Positions 46,091-57,156 of a stretch of 64,000 nt of DNA are shown in pieces (the first letter of the stretch is position 1; every line of letters begins with the position of its first letter). The notes under the pieces are model-generated. The model had not been told where the DNA came from and did not search any database. It worked only from the letters and a program-made list of their open reading frames with translations. A program made the position numbers and the translations under genes. The stretch is taken from positions 33,108,001 to 33,172,000 of the forward strand of contig OX485806.1 of assembly GCA_950295325.1 (NCBI GenBank), in the 5' to 3' direction. Origin of the DNA: Polytrichum commune (lineage: Eukaryota; Streptophyta; Polytrichopsida; Polytrichales; Polytrichaceae).

Positions 46091-47444
46091 AGAGAATATT
46101 ACTTACTTACCCCTCCAACACTCCCCCTCGTCCCCTCGTGCCCCCCCCCGGCGACAGGGCCGCGTCCGCGTCGCTCCGCGTCTACCCGCGGCAGTTCGCG
46201 TCCGTCCCCTCCCCCACCCACCCACCCACCATCACCTCGCTCGCTCGCAAAGAGAAGAGAAGAAGAGAAGAAGAGAGGAGAAGAGAAATTTTGCTGCATT
46301 GCAGCAATTGCAGCAGGCGCAGTTCAGTTCCGTGATGAGGAGAATCTCACATCGCGCCTGACACCCGGGACTCGGGCGGAGGAAAAATATTCGGCTGCTC
46401 ATCAGTCAGTGGTGGTGTGGTGGACTATCTCATCGCATCCCATCCCCTCTCCTCCCTTCCCCTCCTCCTCATCATCACTCCGGAGGCAGAGAGAGAGATA
46501 GAGAGACAGAGAGACAGAGAGACAGAGAGAGAGAGGAGATTGTGGCATTTTGGTTTGGATGCGCAGGAGAGAAGAGAAGAAAAGTAGAGAGCCAAAGTAG
46601 AGAAGCAGAAGTAGAGAACCGAGGGAGTCAAACAGGTGTGAGCTTTGAGCATTGTGTTGTAAGGACAAAGGAGAGGAAAGGTTTTGGCAGAGGGGCGGTG
46701 CAGCAGGCAGGAGCAACAGCTTGCAGACTTAACACATTGAGGACAGACAGAGAGAAAGGGATAGGACAGACAGATACATACATACATACATACACACACA
46801 CGGGAGAAGAGAAAGAGAAAGAGGGGAGGAGAGTGGAGTGGCATTTGGCTCTTGGGGGATCCATGATCCATCCAATCTGTTTCTGTGAGTGTCGTAGTGT
46901 GCAACATTGGCATTAAATCGGTGTTTGTCAGCCTGGGGGACAAGAGGGCAGAGGAGGCAGGCGTAGTTGTAGTTGTAGCAGCAGTAGTAGTACTTCCCAT
47001 TCCCTTCTTTCCTATCTCTTAAAAGCGAATAAGCCATCATTACAGGCGCGGCAGGAGGTTTTGTGTGGTCTTTGGCGGTGCCAACCATGCGCCGGTGCTC
47101 CCACGAGGTTTCGCACACCTTGGGACTGTGGTGAAGGGAAGGCTAGGGGATCATCATCCTCCACATTGTCTTTGCCTCCCATCGGTATCCTTCAACCCAT
47201 CACAGGAGTTACTTACCCCTGACACATCAGCAGAACCTGGAGAGCTCGTCTGTCGGCCTTGTGCCTCGCAGGTGGCACATTAGGATTGCATTCCTTTGCA
47301 TTCCATTCCATTGCATGCTCACCGAGGCTCTTGAGTTTTTCTTGGGAGGGGGAAAGAATCGGGGCTTTCTTTCTTTCTTTCTTCTCAACAGGGAGTGAGT
47401 GAGTGAGTGAGGGAGCGAGCGGGTGTAATCAAAGTCAACCCAAG

Positions 47445-47474
47445 ATGCACTCAGATTGCCTGATCTACATCTAA
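47445..47474 (+). other. upstream ORF 1 (9 codons)
   Basis: ATG to TAA within the presumed leader of the bHLH-MYC_N gene, peptide MHSDCLIYI. It ends 223 bp before the main start. It counts only if this region is in the mature transcript. Confidence 0.4.
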
Positions 47475-47575
47475 CTTTAGGATCGGCTTTCTATCTCTCT
47501 CTTCAGAAAAGTGAGCGTCTTCGGAGTGAGAAGCTGCAGATTGAGCTGCTCATCTTTCTTTCTATCTCTCTTCCC

Positions 47576-47602
47576 ATGGCGTGTTGTAGCTTTCTAGTGT
47601 AG
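47576..47602 (+). other. upstream ORF 2 (8 codons)
   Basis: ATG in a favourable context (CCCATGG) to TAG, peptide MACCSFLV, ending 95 bp before the main start codon. It would be expected to lower main-frame translation if present in the transcript. Confidence 0.45.
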
Positions 47603-47697
47603 AAGTTTCTGCACCGGAGGGCTAGAAATCTGCTTGGAGAAGAAGTTTGGTTCTTTGTGCCCATTCAAGCGTTTTGTTTGTTTTTTTATCATCATCC

Positions 47698-50600
47698 ATG
47701 GACTCCCGACAGGGGTTACCGGCGCTGAACCATCTGTTGCAACACACTCTTCGCAGCTTGTGCACCGACTCGCAATGGGTTTACGCGGTGTTTTGGCGCA
47801 TCCTGCCCCGCAATTACCCGCCTCCTCAGTGCGTGCTCCTCCTCACCACTTTAATATTATTTTCTCAACCTGATCAATGCACCACCGCCACCGCACGCGA
47901 TCCTCTTTCATGTCATCCATGTCATAACATCACTGATTTCTCACTGTGAATTCTTGTCTCTCCTCAAGTTGGAATTCTCTCTCCTTGCCGGTGTTGGTGT
48001 CTATTCTCTAGATTCCCTTTCTGAAGTTCAATTCCTGTGCTTCCATGAGGATTCAGTGTTTCTGATCCTCACATTACATGTGCAAAAGTTCTTCAAAACT
48101 TGTGTAGGAGCAATGTAGCCACCGGTTTGGGTTCTCAGGTGGAGTAGGTTGCTAGATTTTGTGTGAGGAATCTGCAAAAACCCAAACTTCCTCTCAGAAT
48201 ATGATGTTCGTGCACTTCACCTTCAGACGGATCTCTTTACATACTACATTCTCCCCCTCCCTCTTAGCCACCAGCGTAGAGGTCATCGAGATCACCAACA
48301 ACACTAAGCTAGTTTCTTTGCGTCCAGCTCTATGGACTACCGCTCTCTTGCTTTCTTTTCTTTCCATCCTCAGGAAGCTGTAGAAATGTATCCACAGCAA
48401 TCACTTGGTAGCTCTCTAACTTCGAGTAGAGTCGAGAAGATCAGTGTGCAATCCTTCTTAGCCAACCACTTGAAGAACTCTCTTAAGTTAGTAGATCACC
48501 CCAAGCCTTTCTCTAGAGTGAGTTAGTTCCCTCTACCTCTACCTCTACCTCTACCTCTACCTCTACCTCTACCTGCATTGTTGGGACCTGCATTGTGTGG
48601 ACCTGCATTGTCTCCAAAGTTAGATCACGTGTGTCTGCATCAGCGGTTGACGAGTTTGCTGTCGTTAGTATTTCCACTGCTTCATTCCAGTCCCTTAGAA
48701 CCTTCAGTGGGGCACTGCTGGGTTGCCGCAGATTAGAAAATTTGGTTTGGGGAAACTTCGAAGGAAAACTCTCCTAACCTTCGCAATTGTGGTTGACCCA
48801 CAGATGGGACACCGAAGGTGGCGTAATGGACAGATCGAAAGGAAACAAACGCAACTGGTATAATTATGCTAGCTTCCCCTCAATCTCTCCACATGCTATT
48901 GTTCGCAATTTCAGATGTGTTCTTGGTGGAGTTCTACAACAATTGTTAAATCTACGTTAAGTCAGATTTTAGTGATTTTTCTCCTAATGGGCATCCAAGG
49001 GTTGGTTCGGACTTTAATTCTCTCTCTCGACTGAAATCCTGGTTAAACCATCTTCACAGTCGAGAATGGACCCGAAGACTCAGGAAAAAGAGGGTTTGGG
49101 CTAGTGAATTGTCTCTCAAGTCTAAAACAAGGTGGCGGTGTGCAGGATTCTAGTGTGGGAGGATGGTTTCTGCAACTTCTCAGCCTGTGCTGGTGCAGCC
49201 AAGGATGCAAGGGGCGGTTCCCACTTCTTCGGAGCGCAACAGCACCGGGGCAGTGACGATGAGTCGGAGGCCATGAATCCGGAGCTTTTCTTCAAGATGT
49301 CACACGAAGTGTACAACTACGGAGAAGGGTAGAAACCTCCACCCAAACCATTGAAGCTAATATCCATCCTCCCTCTTACCATATGTGTGACCAACTCACC
49401 ACCCAAAAGCCAACTTCACATCAATCTCTCTGCAGACAAGTTTTGAAGACAAGCCCAACCATTGATGCTAACATCCATCCTCCTAACTCATTACCCAAAA
49501 TCCAACTTCACATCAATCTGCAGACAAGCTTTGAAGCAAGCCTAACCCTGGTTATTGGCCGTTGTTGTTGGTGGCAGGTTGATGGGCAAGGTAGCTGTCG
49601 ACAACAGCCACAAGTGGGTGTACCGAGAGCCGATGGAGCATGAGATCAGCTTCATCTCCCCTTGGCACGGCTCCCTGGACCCTGTGAGCCACTTTTCCCC
49701 GCATTCCCAAGCTCTTTTCCTCCCAATTTGCTCTTCACATTGTTTCGTCACCCTGGTTATGCAACAATTTGCCGGAGTCTTCTCGTTACCGCTGGAAATG
49801 TAGCCGAATATCAAGACAAAAACCCACTATTGGGAACTGCTGATGATGCAGATTGGTGTGCATAACCTCTGGTCAAATGGCTTGGCACCATTTGGCTATA
49901 GCCACGTGTTTTTTTTAAAATTATTTATTTTCTATTTCATTCTAATTTGTGATCGCTTCCTTTTTTTATTGCTTTGGACTGAGTATGTAACTTTAAAAGC
50001 TTTTGCTTAACTATCTCTGTTGATTCTTATTTTGTGGTGTACTTGTGTCCTTGATATTTAAGCGTTGTCTGAGCCTCAATTCTTGCGAGGACATGTTTCC
50101 TCACATGGCTGGGGTTCAATTGGGTCACTGGCTCTTGCTCTGACACCGTGGGAGCCTGTTTTGTAGCATCCACGCACATGGGAGGCCCAATTCAAGTCTG
50201 GAATTCAGACGATTGCAGTCGTGGCGGTTCAAGAAGGTGTTCTTCAGCTGGGATCCACCAAGAAGGTGATCATCACCGTGCTCATTCTCTGTCCTATCTT
50301 GTGGGCAAACCGCAGTGCCAAAGTTCTCCTTTCTTCTGTGGATGGCTAGCAAGATTTGCTGCAACCTGTAAAAGCAGGCTCCTTTGCTGGCTGTTTGCAC
50401 ATGGACCCCCTGTGGCAGTCACATTTTGTGAGCTCCATTGCAAGTCTGTGAGTGTGCACACAATGATCTGTGTCTACACACTACAAACCATGCCTTAAAA
50501 CGTCTGCATTGTTATTGAATCTGCATTTATTTCATATCCGGTTGCTGTAGCACATAGCAGAGGATCTGAACTTTGTGCTCCACATGCAATCTTGACTATT

Positions 50601-51808
50601 TCGATTTCGAGTCGCATTGGCAGATAACAGAGGATCTAAACTTTTATGATCCACATGCAAATCTTCCTGTATTCGATTTCGAGTTGCTCTGGCACATAAC
50701 AGAGGATCTGAACTTTGTGCCCCACATGCAATTCTTGACGGTTCCAACTTCTGGTTGCTTTGGGCAGATAACGGAGGATCTGAGCTTTCATGCTCCACAC
50801 GATGCAAATCTTGACATGTTTGATTTCTGGTTGCTTTGGCAGATAATGGAGGATCTGAACTTTGTGCTTCACATGCAACGGAAATTCAACTACCTCCAGT
50901 CGATCCCTGGGGTGTTTGTGCCTCACCCGGCATCGACCACAGGAGGGGCCAGTGTTCGGAAACGCAATGGAGAGGGCTCCCCACCGGCCGACCGTGGCCA
51001 CTGGATGGCAGCCGCAGAGTACGAGAGGCTCACGGCCGCAGGCGGCCACTTGACGGCCCGATCGATTGACCAGTTCCTTTCGCCACGGCTGGGTCCTGAC
51101 CCATGGCGACCGGCAACTGACACGTCCATCCTCGGGATGAAGAGGCCCCCGGACGGCGAGCCAATGCCACTCAACTTCAAGGACTACAATTCGTACATGA
51201 ACGGAAATGGCAATGGGAGTGTTGGATTTGAGTGCCGGCCGGAGTGCCCGTCGCCCCCGAAAGCATTGAACACAGGGCAGTCAAGCCCTCAAGGCAGCGC
51301 GAGCCCCACCATCCCGAACCTACTCCCCTCGATGTCAAGCTTGCAAGCGCTGCTATCAAAGCTCCCGAGCGTGACGCCGATGGAAGGTGACCAGAGCAAG
51401 GTGGCGTCCTCGTCGTCGCCGCCGAGGAGTAACGGGTTCGAGGTCGGGGGGTTGGGATCCGGGAGCAACAATTTCAGCAGCAACCGGCCCCCGATCGGGC
51501 GGTCGTCGGGGAAGGTGGTGAAGGAGGCGGCGGCAGTGCTGGATGTGCATGGGTTGGACTGCTTGCAGGGGAGCAGTACTGGGACGGCTGGGAGCCCACC
51601 CCAGCAATCGGGATCGGATGTCATGTCCGGGGGGGAGGCGCCCGAGGAGTCGGGCAGCGGGACACCGCAGCAGGACGGAGGCACCTCCTCCGTTTCACAG
51701 CAGCAACCCACATTCCTGGACACGTTTGCGAACCTCGAGGACTTTGGGCTGCCACTCGAGAACGTCAACGACTCCTACAACTCATTTTTGAACGAGATAT
51801 GCAGCTGA
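47698..51808 (+). CDS. bHLH-MYC_N domain protein, LONESOME HIGHWAY-like (5 exons, 494 aa)
   Basis: Exons: 47,698-47,828; 49,146-49,328; 49,578-49,683; 50,167-50,265; 50,843-51,808. All junctions are GT-AG and the join is 1,485 bases with no stop. Residues ~8-190 form the N-terminal domain shared by plant MYC and LHW-type regulators: QHTLRSLCTDSQWVYAVFW (15-33), ILVWEDGFCNF (45-55), EVYNYGEGLMGKVA (98-111), SGIQTIAVVAVQEGVLQLGS (151-170), EDLNFVLHMQRKF (176-188). The rest is Ser/Pro/Gly-rich and probably disordered, with SSLQALLSKLPS and an acidic end (FANLEDFGLPLENV). No kinase domain and no DNA-binding bHLH are visible, although relatives are labelled 'WNK-related'. Members of this family are thought to be nuclear; function here is inferred. 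The ATG follows an in-frame region without another ATG. Exon 5 is very GC-rich. The exon 5 start has alternatives (see 50,541-50,890). Confidence 0.9.
48529..48574. repeat. hexanucleotide repeat (CTCTAC)7 in intron 1
   Basis: About seven copies of CTCTAC within the 1,317-bp first intron, followed by two copies of GGACCTGCATTGT. Confidence 0.92.
49340..49545 (+). repeat. tandem duplication filling intron 2
   Basis: Two copies of a unit of about 90-118 bp, each with CCATTGAAGCTAATATCCAT or a close variant, CCAACTTCACATCAATCT and TGCAGACAAG. They occupy most of the 249-bp intron. The second is shortened. Confidence 0.85.
50541..50890 (+). repeat. five tandem copies of the intron 4 / exon 5 boundary
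   Basis: Units of 70-75 bp repeat the acceptor and first codons of exon 5: GCAGATAACAGAGGATCTGA and variants, then a CCACATGCAA-like end. The GAG of ITEDLNF falls at 50,560, 50,630, 50,702, 50,774 and 50,849. Copies 2, 4 and 5 keep CAG before ATA; copies 1 and 3 have CAC. The frame is open from 50,573 through the stop at 51,808. Acceptors at 50,624, 50,768 or 50,843 would therefore all give in-frame proteins, with 73, 25 or 0 extra residues. The last gives the family's normal sequence. Confidence 0.9.
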
Positions 51809-52260
51809 CGAGAAAATCTTGCCATTTTAGCAAAATCACCTGTACAATCCACACACAACTCTAAAAACATCCAATCCACACGAGATGACCATCACCACTC
51901 ACAGAAAACTGAACGGAACTGACCACAGCATGCAGCAGCAGCAGCAGCAGCGTCAGCGGACTGAAGAGACGACGGCCCCGCAAACGCGAGCGACTAGTAG
52001 GTGGGGGCAGGACACCAAATTTGGAAAAACCAGCAATTGATCAAGAGACAGATGGGTTTATAATTCATCATGTAAGAAAAATAAAAATCTTCCAGGGATA
52101 GGCTAGGCTGACCTGCAGGCCGCTCGAATTCTTAACTTGTCATTACATTACCTAGATAGAGCGGGTTCCAAAGCTCCCAGTGGGCTGGAAAAGTGTAGTA
52201 ATGGTACACACAGTGGTTTTATGGATACTGGAACTTAGCCTCAGGATTTATTGTACAGCT
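51809..52260 (+). other. 3' UTR region of the bHLH-MYC_N gene
   Basis: Non-coding, with (CAG)n at about 51,932-51,951 and an AATAAA at 52,080-52,085 that is the best polyadenylation signal. The exact cleavage site is unknown. Confidence 0.55.
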
Positions 52261-52261
52261 T

Positions 52262-53815
52262 TAGGTTGGTAGTTGGGACACCCATTGACTTCCATGCTAA
52301 CGCGTTTTATGTGTGGTGTGCTTACCAAACTTTGACTCAGGGAAAATTTGGTCTTTTTTGCCGAAGGCGTAGAGTAAAGAGCACACATTACTTTTATTTC
52401 CTTCCCACCTCTCGTCCCTCGGCCTCTCTCCCATCTATGTCTCAGCACGTCTTGTGTTGGAGCCGTTGTCTCACACGTTTTGTGTTGGAGTGGTTGTTTC
52501 AAATGCCTTGTGACCTGAGTCTCGCAATTGTATCTCTCACGTCCATGCTCGCTGGCCAGCCGGCCAGCCAGCCATCGTCACCCTGACATTCGTTGCGCCA
52601 ATGCTTCCTGCAGACTCCACTGTTGTGTTGGCGGGAATGTCGTTGAAGCACCAAAAAGCGGCATGTACTTGCACCACTGCCTTATCTACTGGCCAGCGCC
52701 AATTTATTGTGTTGGGAGTTCAATCAGAAAAGGTACGGGATCTAACAACAACATGATCACGGCACCTTTAAGAACACAAGGAAAGTTCAAGGACCGACCC
52801 GACGTCTGTTAATATAAATCACTTCCTACCCATCAGCTCTTACGCGGTCGTGCCCCCCCCCCCGCACTGCCTCCATCATTCTCTAGCTTCCTGTTGGGCT
52901 AACTGTTTGTCTGTCTGTGTGCGCAAGTGAGGCCACCCTCATTTCCTGCAATCCCTGAAACTTATTCCCACATATCAGGGAAGGAGGCCAAGGCCTTAAC
53001 CTTTCAAGCCTTTCAACCACATTGCATCATTGATCATCATCATCACCATCATCATCACCATCATCATCATCATCATCACGCACGAAGGCATGACGACGGG
53101 ACACGCTGCTCGGAACAATGCATGAGTGGAGCCATGATTTAGCGCTGCTCGGGAGGACTACACATCGAGTAACATAGTGATTAGGAAGTGAAAGATCGAA
53201 GCCTGGCGTGTGTATATATATATATGTATATATGTTAATGCATCTGGCTGGCGTGTTAACCTGCTACTCTTACTGCCGGTAATCTCATTGAATGAGTGCT
53301 AGCGAGATGACTAATCAGCTCAAGATCTTTGTACTTCTCTTCCCACCCTTGTACACCAAGGCAGTGTACATTCACATGCCGCAGTGGGCCAGGTTTTATT
53401 AGATTGTGTTCTCGCACACCAGTACTACGACGCCAGTGAATCTTCACTCTTTGACAAGATTCTTAGCCTACTGCTGTGTACCGGGTGTCAAAGACTCGTT
53501 GTGTTAGCTAGGCTGGTGCAAGCAACGGAAGAAGTGTTAAGAGTGTGCCATTGATACCCTCTGGAACTCTTGTAGTAAGGCATGGAAATCGTATACCAGC
53601 CTTTTTCTGGAGTATTTCGAATATTGATTGGTTGGCTTCAGGGAGTTGCAGGTTGTTGCACATATGGCTATGACAAACATGTTTATTTAGTAAAAATTGA
53701 CAGAAATAATTTAATGTTTTTCACACGCTGGCTTGACACAATGAAAGTGATATTGAAATCTATGGCGATATTTGTGATGATAATGATAAAAGTAGTAGTT
53801 GGAGTCGATACATAG
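52262..53815. other. downstream flank, no second gene recognised
   Basis: Moderately GC-rich sequence without clear decay. Frames on both strands (for example + 52,251-52,586) show no domain. It contains CCAGCCGGCCAGCCAGCC near 52,556, a C run at about 52,853-52,863, a CAT repeat at 53,033 and TATATA at about 53,214-53,232. Confidence 0.4.
53033..53078. repeat. CAT/CAC trinucleotide repeat
   Basis: About 15 CAT or CAC triplets. The poly-His frame across it is not a gene. Confidence 0.93.
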
Positions 53816-53819
53816 ATTT

Positions 53820-54985
53820 GTTGGAGTCTAGAAAATGGTTGTGAGGGTCTAAAGTCAACCCTCGAATTGGTTAAAAACATGGGTGTTTTCTCATGGGCGT
53901 GTGGGGCAGACCTCATGGGCATTGCAACTTTACATCGACATTTGCTCATGGAGGGGTGGAGCACCCAAGGTCAAAAGTCTTGCTCCCAGAGGAGGATGCC
54001 TCCGACTCATGAGCGAAGCAAGCATGCTTGCGTGTAGAGGGCACATCCGAAGGCCCTTGATTGCACCCATTCCTCGAGCTTACAAAGTATAGTTCGAGGA
54101 TAGTGTTGTTCTTCAACTTATCCCCCTTTGACATGATTATGATTGACATAGATTCAAGAATCACATTCAAGGTCAATCGTATTCAACCACATCCCAAGCT
54201 ACACCAATAACATTCATAAGAATAACCACAAATCACAGCAAAACAAACACGAGATAAAACATAAACGAGGGAGGGTTTGAGCTTCCTTGTTTGGCCGAGG
54301 CAGCTACGCGCAATCAAGGTATCAACCCTTGAATCCATCCCCCACATCACACAAGGTCCAACAACTTCGATCGTGATCGCTACAATTGCTCGCCACTCCC
54401 CCAACTCCATGTAGCATGAAGCGCACATGTGCACACTCCCCATCAAGGAATATTAATGGAAATTTGGCAAGTTACAACTAGAGAGTAATCAACAAAGAGA
54501 ACGGTCACTGGTCCTTGCAATTACCACCACTAAGCACTAGCAACCAATGCACATTCATCTTGGGCGATGAAACCAAACACAAGGGTGCTACCAAAGGTGA
54601 TGGTGGATTGGCAGTCTATGATTGCTATGGCAATAGAGAGCTCACAGGCAATGAACGAAGTGGCGATGAAGAGCTCAGGGATGGGGAAAATGGACGCGGG
54701 AGATCTCACATGTGGCAATGGGACTTAATGTTGGCAAGGGTGTCGCATCACTGGCTACATGTAGAGGAAGACGGCAGCTGAGAGAGGACAAGTAGGGCCT
54801 TCAAGTAAGTGGAGGGTGGCACTCATGGAGCTTTGTGGCTCTAGACAAGTGGTGGCCAGTGTTATGATGGCCCTTGCCATTGAGTGACTTGGATATTTTA
54901 ACACAAATTTTTTGTGGTCCCCAAATTTTGTTTCAATATTTGGCCCCTTTTATACCTAAAAAAAGGTTGTTGTATACCCAATACC
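53820..54985. other. intergenic DNA, no gene recognised
   Basis: A + frame at 54,515-54,781 and overlapping minus frames show no domain. Probably repeat debris. Confidence 0.35.
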
Positions 54986-54989
54986 AAAC

Positions 54990-55735
54990 ACCATGAATCA
55001 TGGTCACACATATAAGGGATTCATATGTATGATTGTGGTACATAATGATACCATGGTTTGGAGTTTTGTAGTAAGGTATGTACATCCAGCACTATGTACC
55101 ATAATCACACATTGAGGGGCTTCAGATGTATGACTATGGTACATAGTCATACCATGATTTGGAAGTCTTATAAATTATGTATATCCAAAACCAACATTAA
55201 GTGTCATAATCAAAACATTTGGGGGTTTCATATACATGATTAAATACATAGTGAGACTTTGATTTGGAAATCTTATAAAGTACGTATACCCAAAACAAGC
55301 ATTAATTATCACAATCACACATGTAAGGGCTTCATATGCATGATTGTGGTACATAGTGATACCATGATTTGGAAGTCTCATGAAGTATGTATACTCAAAA
55401 CCAACATTAAGTATCACAATCACACATTTGGGGGGGTTTCATGTGCATGATTCTGCTACATAGTGAGACCATGTGGAGGTCTTGTAGTAAGGTATGTACA
55501 TCCAATATCAACATTATGTATCACAATTACACATTTGGAGGTTTCATATGTATGGATGTGGTCCATAGTGATATCATATGAAAGTCTCGTAAGACATGTA
55601 TACCCAAAACCAACACTACATACCGACCGATAATATACATTCATGATTTTCAAATGTAACGATTGTGGTGCATTATGATACCATGTGAAAATCTTGTGTG
55701 GTATGTAAACCCGGAACCTATGTGTTGGTTTTGAG
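54990..55735 (+). repeat. ~105-bp minisatellite, about seven copies
   Basis: The marker ACCATGATTTGGAAGTCTTA or variants recurs at about 55,051, 55,152, 55,256, 55,362, 55,469, 55,573 and 55,681, spaced 101-108 bp. Each unit also has CCAAAACCAACATTAAGT, ATCACAATCACACAT and GGGGTTTCATAT. Units differ by 15-25% by eye, so the array is fairly old. Confidence 0.9.
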
Positions 55736-55779
55736 TATGCCTCCCGGAGAGGTTACCTTTTAAAGTCAATTTGAGACCA

Positions 55780-55930
55780 AAATTAGCTTCAAAGACCCCC
55801 CCCCCCCCAATCAGTCCACTCGAAGCCATTTGAGATGAATAGGCAACAAACCTATAAGAGGAGGTCAAGTTTAATTTGTTGGATGGATGAGAGTCCACTC
55901 ATATGCGATGAACTCTCTCTCTCTCTCTCT
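55780..55930. mobile_element. fold-back MITE family, partial copy 4
   Basis: Carries GCTTCAAAGACCC, a C run, CATTTGAGATGAATAGGCA, TTGTTGGATGGATGAGAG and ends at a CT microsatellite (about 55,913-55,930). Only the right half is recognisable. Confidence 0.6.
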
Positions 55931-55980
55931 ACAACCAAGGCCAAATAACTAAACTTATGACACGAGGCTGTAGACAGTGT

Positions 55981-56306
55981 CCCCTGGAGAGAGGGAATTA
56001 TAATATACAAGCATACCTCTTATCCATCCAACTTCAACACTCGACCCCCATGTAGGTTTGTTACTTATCCATCTCAAATGACCGTAGGTAGACTAATTCC
56101 AGTGTGAAATCGAGTAAGAAAAGTAACCATCCCCCCTGGAGAGAGGGAATTATAATATACAAGCATACCTCTTATCCATCCAACTTCAACACTCGACCCC
56201 CATGTAGGTTTGTTACTTATCCATCTCAAATGACCGCAGGTAGACTAATTCGGGGTCTTCAAACCTAATTCCGGTGTGAAATTGAATAAGAAACGTAACC
56301 ATCCCC
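55981..56306. repeat. recent tandem duplication of a fold-back MITE half
   Basis: Two units, 55,981-56,132 and 56,133-56,306. Both start CCCCTGGAGAGAGGGAATTA, followed by ATACCTCTTATCCATCCAAC. They are almost identical, except that the second keeps ~20 extra bases (GGGGTCTTCAAACC) absent from the first. A C run of about 16 follows. Confidence 0.88.
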
Positions 56307-56309
56307 CCC

Positions 56310-57150
56310 CCCCCCCCCCCCACTAAATCTGATCACTCCCCGCTCCCACACTCACCCCGGTGCTAAATCGAGACGAGGTTGCGGAACCCTAGTTAATCCA
56401 TCCCCCCACCAATTTAAAACGTGAGCAAATATAGCAAGAGATTGAAGAGCCGGGGTGGGGGACTCCCCAATGGAGTGGTTGAACACTATTTGATAACTGC
56501 CGCATGCTCTCGAGGCACATTACAAATATATCGTATCGGTGGGGCCCGTCCAAAGGGGGAAAAAAATCTTATCGGTGATCGTGGGGTGGGTCCCACCCTC
56601 CCGCCTTTCTCAGGTTTGCTTGCCAAGCCAATCGGCCGGCATATTTAGATATTTGGAATGAATACTATTCTTTATACTTGATACCCTCCACAATGTACCC
56701 ATTTTGTACATATTCCTTCTATCCGCCTAGGAAAGTGCATGTACGTCTCACGTTGATTTCAGGTGGGGGCCAAGGCCCGAGGCATGGCCGATTCTAGAAT
56801 ACCACCCCCCAATGGACGGGGAGAGCCAGTTACTAGCCACAAAGCAACCGGCTCGTTTTCCAAAGTCACCAGCTCACAATCAAAGCTTGAGGAAAGGAAC
56901 CAACCCTTGTTTTGGAGATTTTAGCATTTTATGATAGACTACAAGGAATAACCGAAGCATTTCAATGAATAACCGGTTGATGATGAAGAAGTGGAAGGAT
57001 CGCGGTGACTGAGTGGGCTCAATGTTCTCCCCCCGTTCGATGAGACACCCACCTCTTTGAGTTGGGCCCCTGTCAACAATACTGAAGTACAAGGGTGTCT
57101 AGTAGAAACATGGCCCCTATAAGTTTGTGGTCGATCCATTTTCAAGTGGG
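56310..57150. other. intergenic DNA
   Basis: Mixed composition. At 56,880-57,000, AATAACCGGTTGATGATGAAG and nearby words recall the dispersed repeat at 20,260-20,345. No gene recognised. Confidence 0.4.
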
Positions 57151-57156
57151 TTTTCT

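Larger units (their letters stand above)
46095..47697 (+). promoter_or_regulatory. GC-rich promoter/leader region of the bHLH-MYC_N gene
   Basis: CpG is common around 46,140-46,230, unlike the surrounding DNA. From about 46,255 the + strand is purine-rich (AGAGAAGAAGAGAGGAG, GAGAGACAGAGAGACAGAG), with CATA repeats at about 46,778-46,795 and TTTCTTTCTTTC near 47,370. Such GA-rich sequence is common in plant 5' UTRs. I could not fix a TATA box or start site, and an intron in the leader cannot be excluded. Long minus-strand frames here are mirror images of the GA bias. Confidence 0.6.

Noticed and set aside
46425-47000. 191-codon minus-strand reading frame opposite the gene leader
   Set aside because: It is the mirror of the GA-rich leader (Ser/Leu/Cys-rich from CT repeats), uses low-complexity sequence and has no domain.
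50573-50842. Open frame upstream of exon 5 taken as a fixed part of the protein
   Set aside because: It is made of duplicated exon-edge copies lying in the intron. The family sequence continues directly from exon 4 to 50,843. It is kept only as a possible alternative splice product.
51289-51768. 159-codon minus-strand frame inside exon 5
   Set aside because: Shadow of the GC-rich coding exon. The + frame is conserved and spliced in phase.
52927-53142. Poly-histidine frame
   Set aside because: Translation of a CAT microsatellite.
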